From: Puniceicoccales bacterium
GTDB lineage: Bacteria > Verrucomicrobiota > Verrucomicrobiia > Opitutales > Oceanipulchritudinaceae
Length of the DNA: 5,496 bases
NCBI GenBank assembly: GCA_030595525.1
Contig: JAUVDD010000126.1
Span: 1 to 5,496 of the forward strand
Reading direction: 5' to 3'
Shown: in pieces, positions 1 through 5,496 of the stretch
Layout of the letters: each line of letters starts with the position of its first letter
How positions within the stretch are numbered: the stretch's first letter is position 1
Position numbers and translations under genes: made by a program
The notes under the pieces: generated by a model
What the model was told of the DNA's origin: nothing
Seen by the model: the letters and a program-made list of their open reading frames with translations, nothing else
Database searches by the model: none

Positions 1-126
1 CGTTTGGGTGCCGTGCAGTTGATCGGTGTGCGGTTGATTGATAATGTGAATATTTTGGAGTGCGGTGACATGTCACCGCCTTCGAAAGCGGAAACATGTT
101 TCCGCAGTCCAAAGGAGACGTCATGA
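1..126 (+). CDS. panC: Pantothenate synthetase (pantoate--beta-alanine ligase), C-terminal end only
   Basis: Partial gene, open from the first base of the window to a TGA at 124-126 (41 residues visible). It would make pantothenate from pantoate, beta-alanine and ATP in the cytoplasm. The visible sequence reads RLGAVQLIGVRLIDNV, and the RLIDN motif (codons 31-45) is typical of the extreme C-terminus of PanC proteins. The catalytic regions lie outside the window. The assignment is supported by the two downstream genes, coaX and panD, which belong to the same pathway. The stop overlaps the coaX start as ATGA (123-126). Oddity: PanC proteins usually end a few residues after RLIDN, but here about 22 further residues follow, encoded mostly by two DNA palindromes (62-105). 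That tail is probably a by-product of a repeat sitting in the gene end. The main alternative is another gene with a chance RLIDN match; biotin ligase, a common coaX neighbour, fits less well. Confidence 0.75.
   Translation, partial: RLGAVQLIGVRLIDNVNILECGDMSPPSKAETCFRSPKETS
62..105. repeat. Pair of perfect 18-bp palindromes (REP-like element) in the 3' end of panC
   Basis: Positions 62-79 read GCGGTGACATGTCACCGC and 88-105 read GCGGAAACATGTTTCCGC. Each is a perfect 18-bp palindrome around ACATGT. They share the frame GCGG..ACATGT..CCGC and differ only by paired changes that keep each one self-complementary. The 8-bp spacer contains TTCGAA (81-86), itself palindromic, and the whole 61-106 block is also roughly symmetrical about it, with outer arms TGCGG/CCGCA. 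The RNA could fold as two hairpins or as one long imperfect one. This resembles dispersed REP-type intergenic repeats, but other copies cannot be seen in this window. It could also be a binding site or an RNA processing or translation-control element before coaX. Confidence 0.85.
111..117 (+). promoter_or_regulatory. Ribosome binding site of coaX that decides its start
   Basis: AAAGGAG ends 5 nt before the ATG at 123. This strong Shine-Dalgarno match, plus the ATGA overlap with panC, picks ATG 123 over the in-frame ATG at 96, which lies inside a palindrome and would add nine non-conserved residues. Confidence 0.8.
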
Positions 127-893
127 TTTTATGTTTTGATATTGGAAACACGGACATCTATGGAGGTGTTTGTCAGGGTAGGGATCTCATTCTTGAGTTT
201 CGCAAGTCTAGTCATGAGCCACCCAGTGCGGATGAGTTTGGTGTATTTGTTTTGCAGATACTGGCATCCAAGAAAGTATCGATAGAATCCCTACAAGCGG
301 TAGCGATTGCTTCTGTTGTTCCGGACTGTAACCGGATCGTGGCAGAGGCCTGCGAAAAGTATCTCGGTATAAAGCCGCTACTCCTACAGGCTGGTGTGAA
401 AACCGGTTTAAAAATCCGGACAAATAATCCGGCAGAAGTGGGAGCTGACCGGATTGCCAATGCCATAGCTGCTGTGGAATTATTTCCGCAAATTGATCGA
501 GTAGTTGTGGACATGGGAACCGCGACAACTTTTTGCGCGATCAACAGGAATGATGAATATCTGGGCGGTGTGATTGCTGCGGGAATGTCCTTGTCGATGC
601 ATGCTTTAGCCAAGAATACTGCCAAGCTTCCGTTCGTTGATTTGGTCAGCCGTAAAGAATGTCTGGGAAAGACTACTGTGGAAAGTATCCAGAGTGGGCT
701 TTACTTTGGACACATGGGATTACTGAGGGTGGTTGTCGATCGACTGCAGGAAGATGTGTTCGATGGACGCAAACCTGTGGTCATCGCAACTGGCGGTCAT
801 GCCCGTTACTTTAAAAACGAAAAATTAATTACTGATTACATTCCTGATCTTGTCCTGCGCGGGCTTTGTCGGGCTGTTGAATTGAACTCATGA
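123..893 (+). CDS. coaX: Type III pantothenate kinase
   Basis: Cytoplasmic kinase of 256 aa, the usual CoaX length, that phosphorylates pantothenate in the first committed step of CoA synthesis. The family belongs to the ASKHA (acetate/sugar kinase, Hsp70, actin) fold and typically needs a monovalent cation. Visible motifs in order: N-terminal phosphate loop DIGNT (residues 6-10), GADR (107-110) with D109 as the expected catalytic base, DMGTATTF (130-137), the conserved GG...AG stretch around 148-154, TAKLP (166-170), [11 protein letters not shown] (182-192) and ATGG (222-225) for nucleotide binding, and a PDLVLRGL ending (241-248). All expected motifs are intact, so it should be active. The start at ATG 123 is set by AAAGGAG at 111-117 and by overlap with the panC stop. 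Its own stop overlaps the panD start (ATGA, 890-893). Type III enzymes generally resist feedback by CoA, which would leave control to expression. Confidence 0.96.
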   Translation: MILCFDIGNTDIYGGVCQGRDLILEFRKSSHEPPSADEFGVFVLQILASKKVSIESLQAVAIASVVPDCNRIVAEACEKYLGIKPLLLQAGVKTGLKIRTNNPAEVGADRIANAIAAVELFPQIDRVVVDMGTATTFCAINRNDEYLGGVIAAGMSLSMHALAKNTAKLPFVDLVSRKECLGKTTVESIQSGLYFGHMGLLRVVVDRLQEDVFDGRKPVVIATGGHARYFKNEKLITDYIPDLVLRGLCRAVELNS

Positions 894-1234
894 AACGCAC
901 ACTATTAAAATCTAAGATTCACCGGGCCACCGTAACGGATGCGGACCTGAACTATGCGGGATCCATCTCTCTCGGACCAGAATTTCTGGTAACCGCGGAT
1001 CTACTGGAATATGAGCAAGTTGATATTTACAACTGCAACAACGGGGAACGCTTCCACACTTATGTCATCCTTGGGAAACCGGGTGAGGTCTGTTTGAATG
1101 GAGCCGCTGCGAGAAAGGTACAAAAGGGTGACATCGTCATTATTGCCAGCTACGCAGAGTATGAAGAGGAGGAAGCTCAGGCACACAAACCACTGCTGGT
1201 TTATGTGGATGAGAAGAATGCGATTCGGTGTTAA
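890..1234 (+). CDS. panD: Aspartate 1-decarboxylase proenzyme
   Basis: Cytoplasmic pyruvoyl-dependent enzyme that decarboxylates L-aspartate to beta-alanine, the substrate of PanC. The 114-aa product is slightly shorter than the E. coli protein (126 aa). The self-processing site is visible as YAGSIS: cleavage between G24 and S25 would turn S25 into the pyruvoyl group. Other residues known from the E. coli enzyme are present: K9, H11, Y22, R54 and Y58, and N70 in LNGAAA (E. coli N72), followed by [10 protein letters not shown] (80-89). The start overlaps the coaX stop (ATGA) and has no clear Shine-Dalgarno of its own, so translation probably depends on ribosomes finishing coaX. The acidic EYEEEEAQ stretch (90-97) corresponds to a variable region of the family. 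The gene ends 5 bp from the end of the convergent gene on the other strand. Confidence 0.97.
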   Translation: MKRTLLKSKIHRATVTDADLNYAGSISLGPEFLVTADLLEYEQVDIYNCNNGERFHTYVILGKPGEVCLNGAAARKVQKGDIVIIASYAEYEEEEAQAHKPLLVYVDEKNAIRC

Positions 1235-1239
1235 ATCGC
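1220..1239. terminator. Weak hairpin between convergent gene ends
   Basis: GCGATT (1220-1225) pairs with AATCGC (1234-1239) around an 8-nt loop holding most of the panD stop codon. It sits exactly at the convergent junction, but it has only six base pairs and no T tract on either side. It may be chance or a weak bidirectional terminator. Confidence 0.2.
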
Positions 1240-2079
1240 CTACTTCCCGTACTTAACGATGATACGGATCAGTGAGGTGTGTTCCTTTTGAGTAATCACG
1301 TCATCCTTGACCAGCATCTTGTAACTACGAACAAGTTCTTGAACGTATTGGCCGTGGTGCTTTGCATCTTCAGATGCGGCTAGTTCAAGCAATTGAATAA
1401 TGTCGGCTAGCGTATGTCCGGATTTGGATGATTTCAGACCAGCCATGCGATTGGGGATCCATGTATTAACATCCAAAAGGAAAACTGTGTCGCTTGTATC
1501 GGATTGATTCCACTCATCCACATCATCAGGGATATCATCAGCATCCATATCAAAACTCCCCGGTGGGGGAGTATCTGAATCCCATTCCAACTTTCCTGAA
1601 AATTCAACAGGATCAATTAATTTTAGATCCTCTGAGTACAGGCCGGAAACAAAAAATGAATTTTCAAAAGAACCGCTGGTGGAAATTTGATTGCCTTCTG
1701 CCCATCCAATCAGCCCGGGCTCCGGCGAAAAATCTTCATCGTTGGATGAAAATGAAACGGACTTGGTTTCAAAGCCCCCGTTCCAGAATCCGGACAGGGT
1801 AACCATGTTCCCCACGTCCTCATTCTTCAGGTGTAGAGTTAGATGCATTGGATCCTGGAAGCCTGCTCCGACTAAACTCCATGTAACGGAGAAGGCTCCA
1901 GAATCCGAATCCATAACTACTACACCATTAACGACATCTCCAAACGTATTATAACTACTAACTCCAAATTCTTCAGAAGGGGTGTCTTCAAATTCAAATC
2001 GCAATGAATCTCCACATAAACTGATGGAGGATACCAGCAACCCGACGATGGGCGAAAGATAGGTTGCGTATGGTTTCAT
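1240..2079 (-). CDS. Predicted secreted protein of unknown function with a TSP3-like acidic loop
   Basis: I do not recognise the family. From ATG 2079 the product is 279 aa and begins with a plausible signal peptide (MKPYATYLSPIVGLLVSSIS, then LCG near residue 23), so it is probably exported. Residues about 25-165 are rich in alternating polar/hydrophobic, Gly, Ser and Phe residues, suggesting a beta-sandwich. Residues 177-191 read DMDADDIPDDVDEWN, resembling the D-x-D-x-D calcium loops of thrombospondin type 3 repeats in secreted bacterial proteins. Residues about 200-279 (LLDVNTWIPN onward) look largely helical. No enzyme motif or sorting signal is seen, and no standard lipobox (ISLC lacks a small residue at -1). 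An in-frame GTG at 2136 would add 19 residues before the signal peptide; I prefer 2079, although neither start has a strong ribosome binding site. It is convergent with panD and downstream of the M14 gene on the same strand. Confidence 0.8.
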   Translation of the reverse strand: MKPYATYLSPIVGLLVSSISLCGDSLRFEFEDTPSEEFGVSSYNTFGDVVNGVVVMDSDSGAFSVTWSLVGAGFQDPMHLTLHLKNEDVGNMVTLSGFWNGGFETKSVSFSSNDEDFSPEPGLIGWAEGNQISTSGSFENSFFVSGLYSEDLKLIDPVEFSGKLEWDSDTPPPGSFDMDADDIPDDVDEWNQSDTSDTVFLLDVNTWIPNRMAGLKSSKSGHTLADIIQLLELAASEDAKHHGQYVQELVRSYKMLVKDDVITQKEHTSLIRIIVKYGK

Positions 2080-2166
2080 TGGATCGGTGATTGAGACAAG
2101 ATTATGAAATAACGATAGATCACTCTTATCCCACACATCCGAAACGATTAAGGAGAATCAACTGCA

Positions 2167-2217
2167 ATGAAGATTATTTACCCGGATTTTACCGAAGCGG
2201 GTGCTGAACTCGTCTGA
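2167..2217 (+). other. Possible 16-codon ORF with Shine-Dalgarno, or remnant of a gene start
   Basis: On the + strand, between two - strand genes, AAGGAG (2150-2155) lies 11 nt before an ATG at 2167 that opens MKIIYPDFTEAGAELV, followed by TGA at 2215-2217. The peptide looks like the start of a soluble alpha/beta protein rather than a leader peptide. It could be the fossil 5' end of a deleted gene, a small protein, or chance. No downstream gene on this strand would be controlled by it. Confidence 0.25.
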
Positions 2218-2223
2218 TATAGT

Positions 2224-2254
2224 AAAAAAACGTTAGAATCAGTTCTCAGGATTC
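2224..2254 (-). terminator. Candidate intrinsic terminator of the M14 peptidase gene
   Basis: Read on the - strand, GAATC (2254-2250) and GATTC (2240-2236) can form a 5-bp stem around a 9-nt loop that spans the stop codon. A run of seven T follows (2230-2224). The stem is short and AT-rich, so this is a weak candidate, but its position directly after the gene fits. Confidence 0.35.
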
Positions 2255-4722
2255 ATCAACTGACCAAATAGAATGGCATTTAGGAGTAACTTCTCCGTAC
2301 CTTTCCAGTACGCACGAAATGTTGGATGGTGACCAAATAGGATTATTGCGCCCTGGCCTTGGGTTTCCACTGCCACGGCGGCGGCTCCCGGCAACCTTTT
2401 TAAATTTTCATCGGAAGCATAGCCAGCCAATAAGGGATTCTCTGTGTAAACCAGGGGGGTCTGGTACGGGCTTTCAGTTCTGGACAGGAAATCAGTCCGG
2501 TTTAAGAATACCGGCAGGGTGTCCTGTTTGTATCCGTATGTCAGAGGATGTGAAATATCGATTTGCGTGTTAAAGATGGCACCCTTGATATCTTGAAGCG
2601 CCTTATCATCCCGTGCTTTTACGAAAGGTCGAACCGGTGCCGGAACCTTCTCTTCGACTTCAATTAGGGAGAGTGAAACTAGTTCATTCTCGATTGCCCA
2701 TTTGGAGGTGCTACCGAGACAAATCAGGGATCCTCCTTGTTTGACCCAATCCCGAAGTTTTTGAACAAGCGATGGAGGATAAACTCCTTTTTCAGCCCCT
2801 GGGAGAATCAAAGCTGTATAGTCATCAATATTTATTCTCTCCAGTTGGCGAGGCTCGACTATGGTAACAGGGAAATCATACACTGCATCGAGTAAATGCC
2901 AGACGCTTCCAGTTGTATAAGTATCGACCCCACTTGTCGCGGCTAGCAGGATTTTTGGTTTTTCAATTGTAGCGAATGAATCACTACCCAAATCGATTCC
3001 TTTTCCTGTCAGGAATGATGAAACAGAAGCGACTGAAACTTCTTCCAGGTTGGCTGCCTTCTGCATTATTGAGTAAACGATATCCGCCTTTTCAGGCTGT
3101 TGCATGAGTGGAATAAAAACACTCCCATAACCAAATTCATGTTTATCCAGTACGAATGGTTGCTTGGCGATTTTTACCCGGACACCAGCTTGCTGTAAAT
3201 TGAGCAGGACCTTTGGTGCATTCAAATCTGACCAGTCGAAGACATAACCCTTCTGGCTTTGTTCCAGAACAACGCTTTTCTGTGAGTGTTCCTTGAGTTT
3301 TGGTGCCTTTTTCAGTTTCTCCCATTCCAGGTTATAAGCCAGCGGCAATGTCCAGGCTGTGATATCATAGAATATCGATTCCTCGAATTCCTTACGTTGT
3401 TCAACCAGCGCTTCAAGATATTTGTATTGTGGTTGTTCTAACGGGATGTACCAGGCATCTTCATCAGCTATTTGAAGCACTTCGATATCATGATGCCTTA
3501 AAACATCAACAAAGCCATTGGCACGTGCGGGATCGGATCCAGACGAGAACCGGTATCCCGAGAAGGGCTGCTTTCCTGCCTCCTTCAAACTATCGATGTA
3601 GAACTGTTTGGTATGCTGCAGAAACTGCAGCCTCATCTCCGAGGCCCCTTTCAGGACGGAGAGTGAGACCGCAACCTGATTGCTGATGGCGAACTTAAAA
3701 GAAACCGGGCCATTATCTCCATCCTGAATGATTCCCCTGGCACTAGCCTGTTCGAAAAGGATACCGATTGCACCTTTCAGGTCGGAAATGGTTGAACCCT
3801 TACCCATGTAGAAGTCATCGAATTTCTCCTGCGTGAAATAGAGTGAATTCTTCTTGTCGAGAGCTTCTGCAAAGTAGAGTGACACTCGCTGTGTAAGTTC
3901 ATAAACATTCTTCGGGATCAACGGATGTGAGCGTGAGGGTACACCCAGTTGGAAAAAATAGGTGGCGTCGGTTCCCATTTCATGAAAATCGAGGACAAAA
4001 TTCGGCAGCCAACGATGGTATTGTTTTATTCTGCCACGACTTTCTGGTTGTGTCAGAAGCATCCAATCCCTGTTCAAGTCGAAGAGATAGTAATTTGTTC
4101 TCCCGTTGGGCCAACCTTCCTTGTGTTCACGGGTGTTGGGATCAGGATTGGGATTTTTACCCACGTTACTATTTGTCCAGTTAGCAAACCGGTCCAAACC
4201 ATCCGGATTCAGGACGGGATCGAGGAGAATGATGGACGAGTTTAAGAGCTCTTCAATTTCAGCACTTTGTGCAGCAGCGAGATAGTAAGCTATAAGTTGT
4301 GAAGCATTGGCTCCACTGGCCTCATTTCCATGCACACTGTAATTCAAGTTGATTACGATTGGCATCTTCTTGAGATTGAGGCGGGAGGACTCTTCAGGAT
4401 CTTGTAATAATAAATGCTGTTTCTGTATCTGATCCCTATTCGCCAGGTTTTCAGGCGAAGAGATCAGGAGTTGCCCAAGGGATCGATTTCCGTGGGTTTC
4501 TCCATATTCCACCCATTGAACGCGGTCACTTTCCTCGGCCAGATATTTACAATAGGCAACAATTTGATAGTGTTGAAGATGCCGGTCGCCTATTTTAAAT
4601 GCGAAGAACTTTTCTGGTGAAGTGATCGAATCATCGTAATCAAGATTAGTTGGGAGAAAATCATATGTACCAAAGCACAAGGAGTTGGCGGCAAGTAGAA
4701 GAACCAGGCAAATTCTTTTCAT
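2239..4722 (-). CDS. Secreted M14-family zinc carboxypeptidase-like protein with C-terminal GATase1-like domain
   Basis: Product of 827 aa with an N-terminal signal peptide (MKRICLVLLLAANSLCFG, likely cleaved near residue 18), so it acts in the periplasm or outside the cell. The M14 peptidase domain spans about residues 40-370. Zinc ligands are H131 and E134 in HGNEASG and H247 in DFHEMG. The substrate-binding Asn-Arg pair is in FDLNRDW (N217, R218), and NPDG is at 172-175. E324 in GILFEQASARG is the best candidate for the catalytic glutamate. A middle region (about 385-585) carries no motif I recognise. Residues about 588-690 (ILLAATSGVD, YTALILPGAEKG, LRDWVKQGGSLICLGS) resemble a class I glutamine amidotransferase-like fold, an arrangement known in a subgroup of M14 proteins. 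The natural substrate is unknown; release of C-terminal residues from peptides is the family role. A weak AGG lies 8 nt before the ATG. It is divergent from an S9 peptidase gene, suggesting a shared role in peptide breakdown. Confidence 0.9.
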   Translation of the reverse strand: MKRICLVLLLAANSLCFGTYDFLPTNLDYDDSITSPEKFFAFKIGDRHLQHYQIVAYCKYLAEESDRVQWVEYGETHGNRSLGQLLISSPENLANRDQIQKQHLLLQDPEESSRLNLKKMPIVINLNYSVHGNEASGANASQLIAYYLAAAQSAEIEELLNSSIILLDPVLNPDGLDRFANWTNSNVGKNPNPDPNTREHKEGWPNGRTNYYLFDLNRDWMLLTQPESRGRIKQYHRWLPNFVLDFHEMGTDATYFFQLGVPSRSHPLIPKNVYELTQRVSLYFAEALDKKNSLYFTQEKFDDFYMGKGSTISDLKGAIGILFEQASARGIIQDGDNGPVSFKFAISNQVAVSLSVLKGASEMRLQFLQHTKQFYIDSLKEAGKQPFSGYRFSSGSDPARANGFVDVLRHHDIEVLQIADEDAWYIPLEQPQYKYLEALVEQRKEFEESIFYDITAWTLPLAYNLEWEKLKKAPKLKEHSQKSVVLEQSQKGYVFDWSDLNAPKVLLNLQQAGVRVKIAKQPFVLDKHEFGYGSVFIPLMQQPEKADIVYSIMQKAANLEEVSVASVSSFLTGKGIDLGSDSFATIEKPKILLAATSGVDTYTTGSVWHLLDAVYDFPVTIVEPRQLERINIDDYTALILPGAEKGVYPPSLVQKLRDWVKQGGSLICLGSTSKWAIENELVSLSLIEVEEKVPAPVRPFVKARDDKALQDIKGAIFNTQIDISHPLTYGYKQDTLPVFLNRTDFLSRTESPYQTPLVYTENPLLAGYASDENLKRLPGAAAVAVETQGQGAIILFGHHPTFRAYWKGTEKLLLNAILFGQLMNPEN

Positions 4723-4725
4723 GTA

Positions 4726-4735
4726 ATAGGCCTAT
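4726..4735. repeat. Short perfect palindrome at the M14 translation start
   Basis: ATAGGCCTAT is a perfect 10-bp palindrome 3 bp upstream of the M14 ATG. On the - strand it contains the only AGG near the start, so a fold here could partly hide the ribosome binding site. It is short enough to be chance. Confidence 0.3.
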
Positions 4736-4765
4736 CCCCTCGAAACCTAAGATTCAAGGACTATG

Positions 4766-4781
4766 ACAGTTCATTAACTGT
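4766..4781. promoter_or_regulatory. Inverted repeat in the divergent promoter region, possible operator
   Basis: ACAGTT (4766-4771) and AACTGT (4776-4781) form a perfect 6-bp inverted repeat with a 4-bp centre. It lies in the 135-bp gap between two divergent peptidase genes (4723-4857), where a shared regulator could bind. I cannot place convincing -35/-10 boxes on either strand, so its role is inferred from position only. Confidence 0.35.
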
Positions 4782-4857
4782 GGGAATTCTTGCAAATTAC
4801 AGGAAAAAAGGTTCGGTGAAACTTATGGAATCTATTCTAAAGTACAATGTCGACAGT

Positions 4858-5496
4858 ATGAAGATTTACGGAGCGGTTTTGATCTCAATCCTTGGTAATT
4901 CCCTTTGCACCGCGGCATTTGAGTATCCCGAGACACCAGTTAAAGGAGAGACTATCCATTACGGACCGGTTTCACTGAATGATCCATTCATCTGGCTTGA
5001 GGAAAAGAACGAAGAAACAAAATCCTGGTTCGAAGCACAGAATACCTTTACCCGGGAATTGATTAAAGATATGCCGGATCGGGATGTCCTTTATGAGCGT
5101 ATAAAGGAAATTGATGAGTCCAAGACTGTTCAGATTTATAGCTTTGGTAGAAGAAATGAACGTTACTTCCATTTAAAGCGGGAAATCGGTGAGGAAGTCG
5201 GGAGTCTTTTCTACCGGGATGGAATCGATTCTGAAAGTAAACTGATTCTCGATCCAAAGAACTTCGCCAAGTCTGAAGTGGTTCATTCGATTGAGTATTA
5301 CTCGCCATCGTACGATGGGAAATTGGTCGCTGTCGGAATCGCAGCCGGGGGTTCGGAGATACCTGACTTGTATATTCTGGAAGTGACTACCGGGAATGTG
5401 ATGGAAGCTTTAATACCCAGGGTGCGGAGTAATCCGAGTTGGTTGCAGGATGGAAGTGGATTTTACTATTCGCAGTTGAGGGCCCAGGATCCGAAT
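4858..5496 (+). CDS. Prolyl oligopeptidase-family (S9A) serine peptidase, N-terminal part, secreted
   Basis: Open reading frame running off the right edge; 213 residues are visible. Expected role: cleavage of short peptides, typically after proline, in the periplasm or outside the cell. A signal peptide is visible (MKIYGAVLISILGNSLCTAA, cleavage likely near residue 20). DPFIWLEE (42-49) is the family's usual entry motif (DPYRWLE-type), followed by a helical stretch and then beta-propeller sequence: YSPSYDGKLVAVGIAAGGSE (148-167), DLYILEVTTGN (170-180) and SWLQDGSGFYYSQL (194-207). The Ser-Asp-His catalytic domain lies beyond the window, so activity and exact specificity cannot be checked. An in-frame ATG at 4825 would add 11 residues before the signal peptide; I chose 4858 because it gives a normal signal peptide, though it lacks a clear ribosome binding site. 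The gene is divergent from the M14 peptidase gene. Confidence 0.9.
   Translation, partial: MKIYGAVLISILGNSLCTAAFEYPETPVKGETIHYGPVSLNDPFIWLEEKNEETKSWFEAQNTFTRELIKDMPDRDVLYERIKEIDESKTVQIYSFGRRNERYFHLKREIGEEVGSLFYRDGIDSESKLILDPKNFAKSEVVHSIEYYSPSYDGKLVAVGIAAGGSEIPDLYILEVTTGNVMEALIPRVRSNPSWLQDGSGFYYSQLRAQDPN

Noticed and set aside
1..60. Upstream partial gene as biotin ligase (birA), a frequent coaX neighbour
   Set aside because: The RLIDN ending matches PanC C-termini, and panD in the same cluster favours panC.
62..105. Palindromes as a rho-independent terminator of panC
   Set aside because: There is no T tract after either hairpin, and coaX follows at once with an overlapping start codon.
96..122. 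Longer coaX start at ATG 96
   Set aside because: This ATG is the centre of the second palindrome, has no ribosome binding site, and adds nine residues before the DIGNT region that CoaX proteins place near residue 6.
208..625. Long open frames on the - strand across coaX
   Set aside because: They lie fully inside a well-supported gene, show no domain-like sequence and no start signals; they are shadows of the coaX coding frame.
1494..1954. Open + strand frames opposite the 279-aa secreted protein
   Set aside because: The - strand product has a signal peptide and an acidic loop typical of a real protein, while the + strand translations are low-complexity and lack motifs.
3927..4245. Two overlapping + strand frames inside the M14 gene
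   Set aside because: They are antisense to the conserved zinc-binding part of the peptidase, whose motifs are clear.
4674..4722. M14 protein as a lipoprotein because of Cys at residue 16
   Set aside because: The residues before it (NSL) do not form a lipobox, so ordinary signal peptidase cleavage is more likely.
4790..4839. Promoter boxes for the S9A gene (TTGCAA or TTCGGT with TATTCT)
   Set aside because: No pair combines good hexamers with a 16-18 bp spacer, so I do not call a promoter.
4972..5308. - strand frames at the right end
   Set aside because: The + strand frame here encodes a recognisable S9A propeller N-terminus that stays open to the window edge; the - strand frames are its shadows.

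Overview
The window is an ordinary bacterial chromosomal segment of moderate G+C. Three proteins with probable signal peptides, a TSP3-like D-x-D-x-D loop and large secreted peptidases would fit a Gram-negative, perhaps marine heterotroph. My best guess is Verrucomicrobiota/Opitutae, but that rests on general resemblance and no marker gene for it is visible.

Left part (1-1234, + strand): the 3' end of a gene I read as panC (pantothenate synthetase), then coaX (type III pantothenate kinase), then panD (aspartate 1-decarboxylase). Each junction is an ATGA start/stop overlap, so the three are probably co-transcribed and translationally coupled. PanD makes beta-alanine, PanC joins it to pantoate to give pantothenate, and CoaX phosphorylates pantothenate in the first step of CoA synthesis. 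The last codons of panC hold the most striking DNA signal here: two perfect 18-bp palindromes of the same design, 8 bp apart, just before the coaX ribosome binding site.

Middle (1240-4722, - strand): a predicted secreted protein of unknown function (279 aa) ends only 5 bp from the end of panD in convergent orientation. Upstream of it lies a large secreted M14-family zinc carboxypeptidase-like protein (827 aa) with a C-terminal glutamine-amidotransferase-like domain. The gap between these two genes (2080-2238) holds a weak terminator candidate and a 16-codon ORF with a good Shine-Dalgarno sequence on the opposite strand.

Right part (4723-5496): a divergent promoter region with a 16-bp inverted repeat, then the first 213 codons of a secreted prolyl oligopeptidase-family (S9A) peptidase that runs off the window. 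The two divergent peptidase genes suggest a small peptide- or protein-degradation locus. I see no RNA gene, CRISPR array, transposase or phage gene, and no convincing undescribed multi-gene system. The paired palindromes are the item most worth following up.
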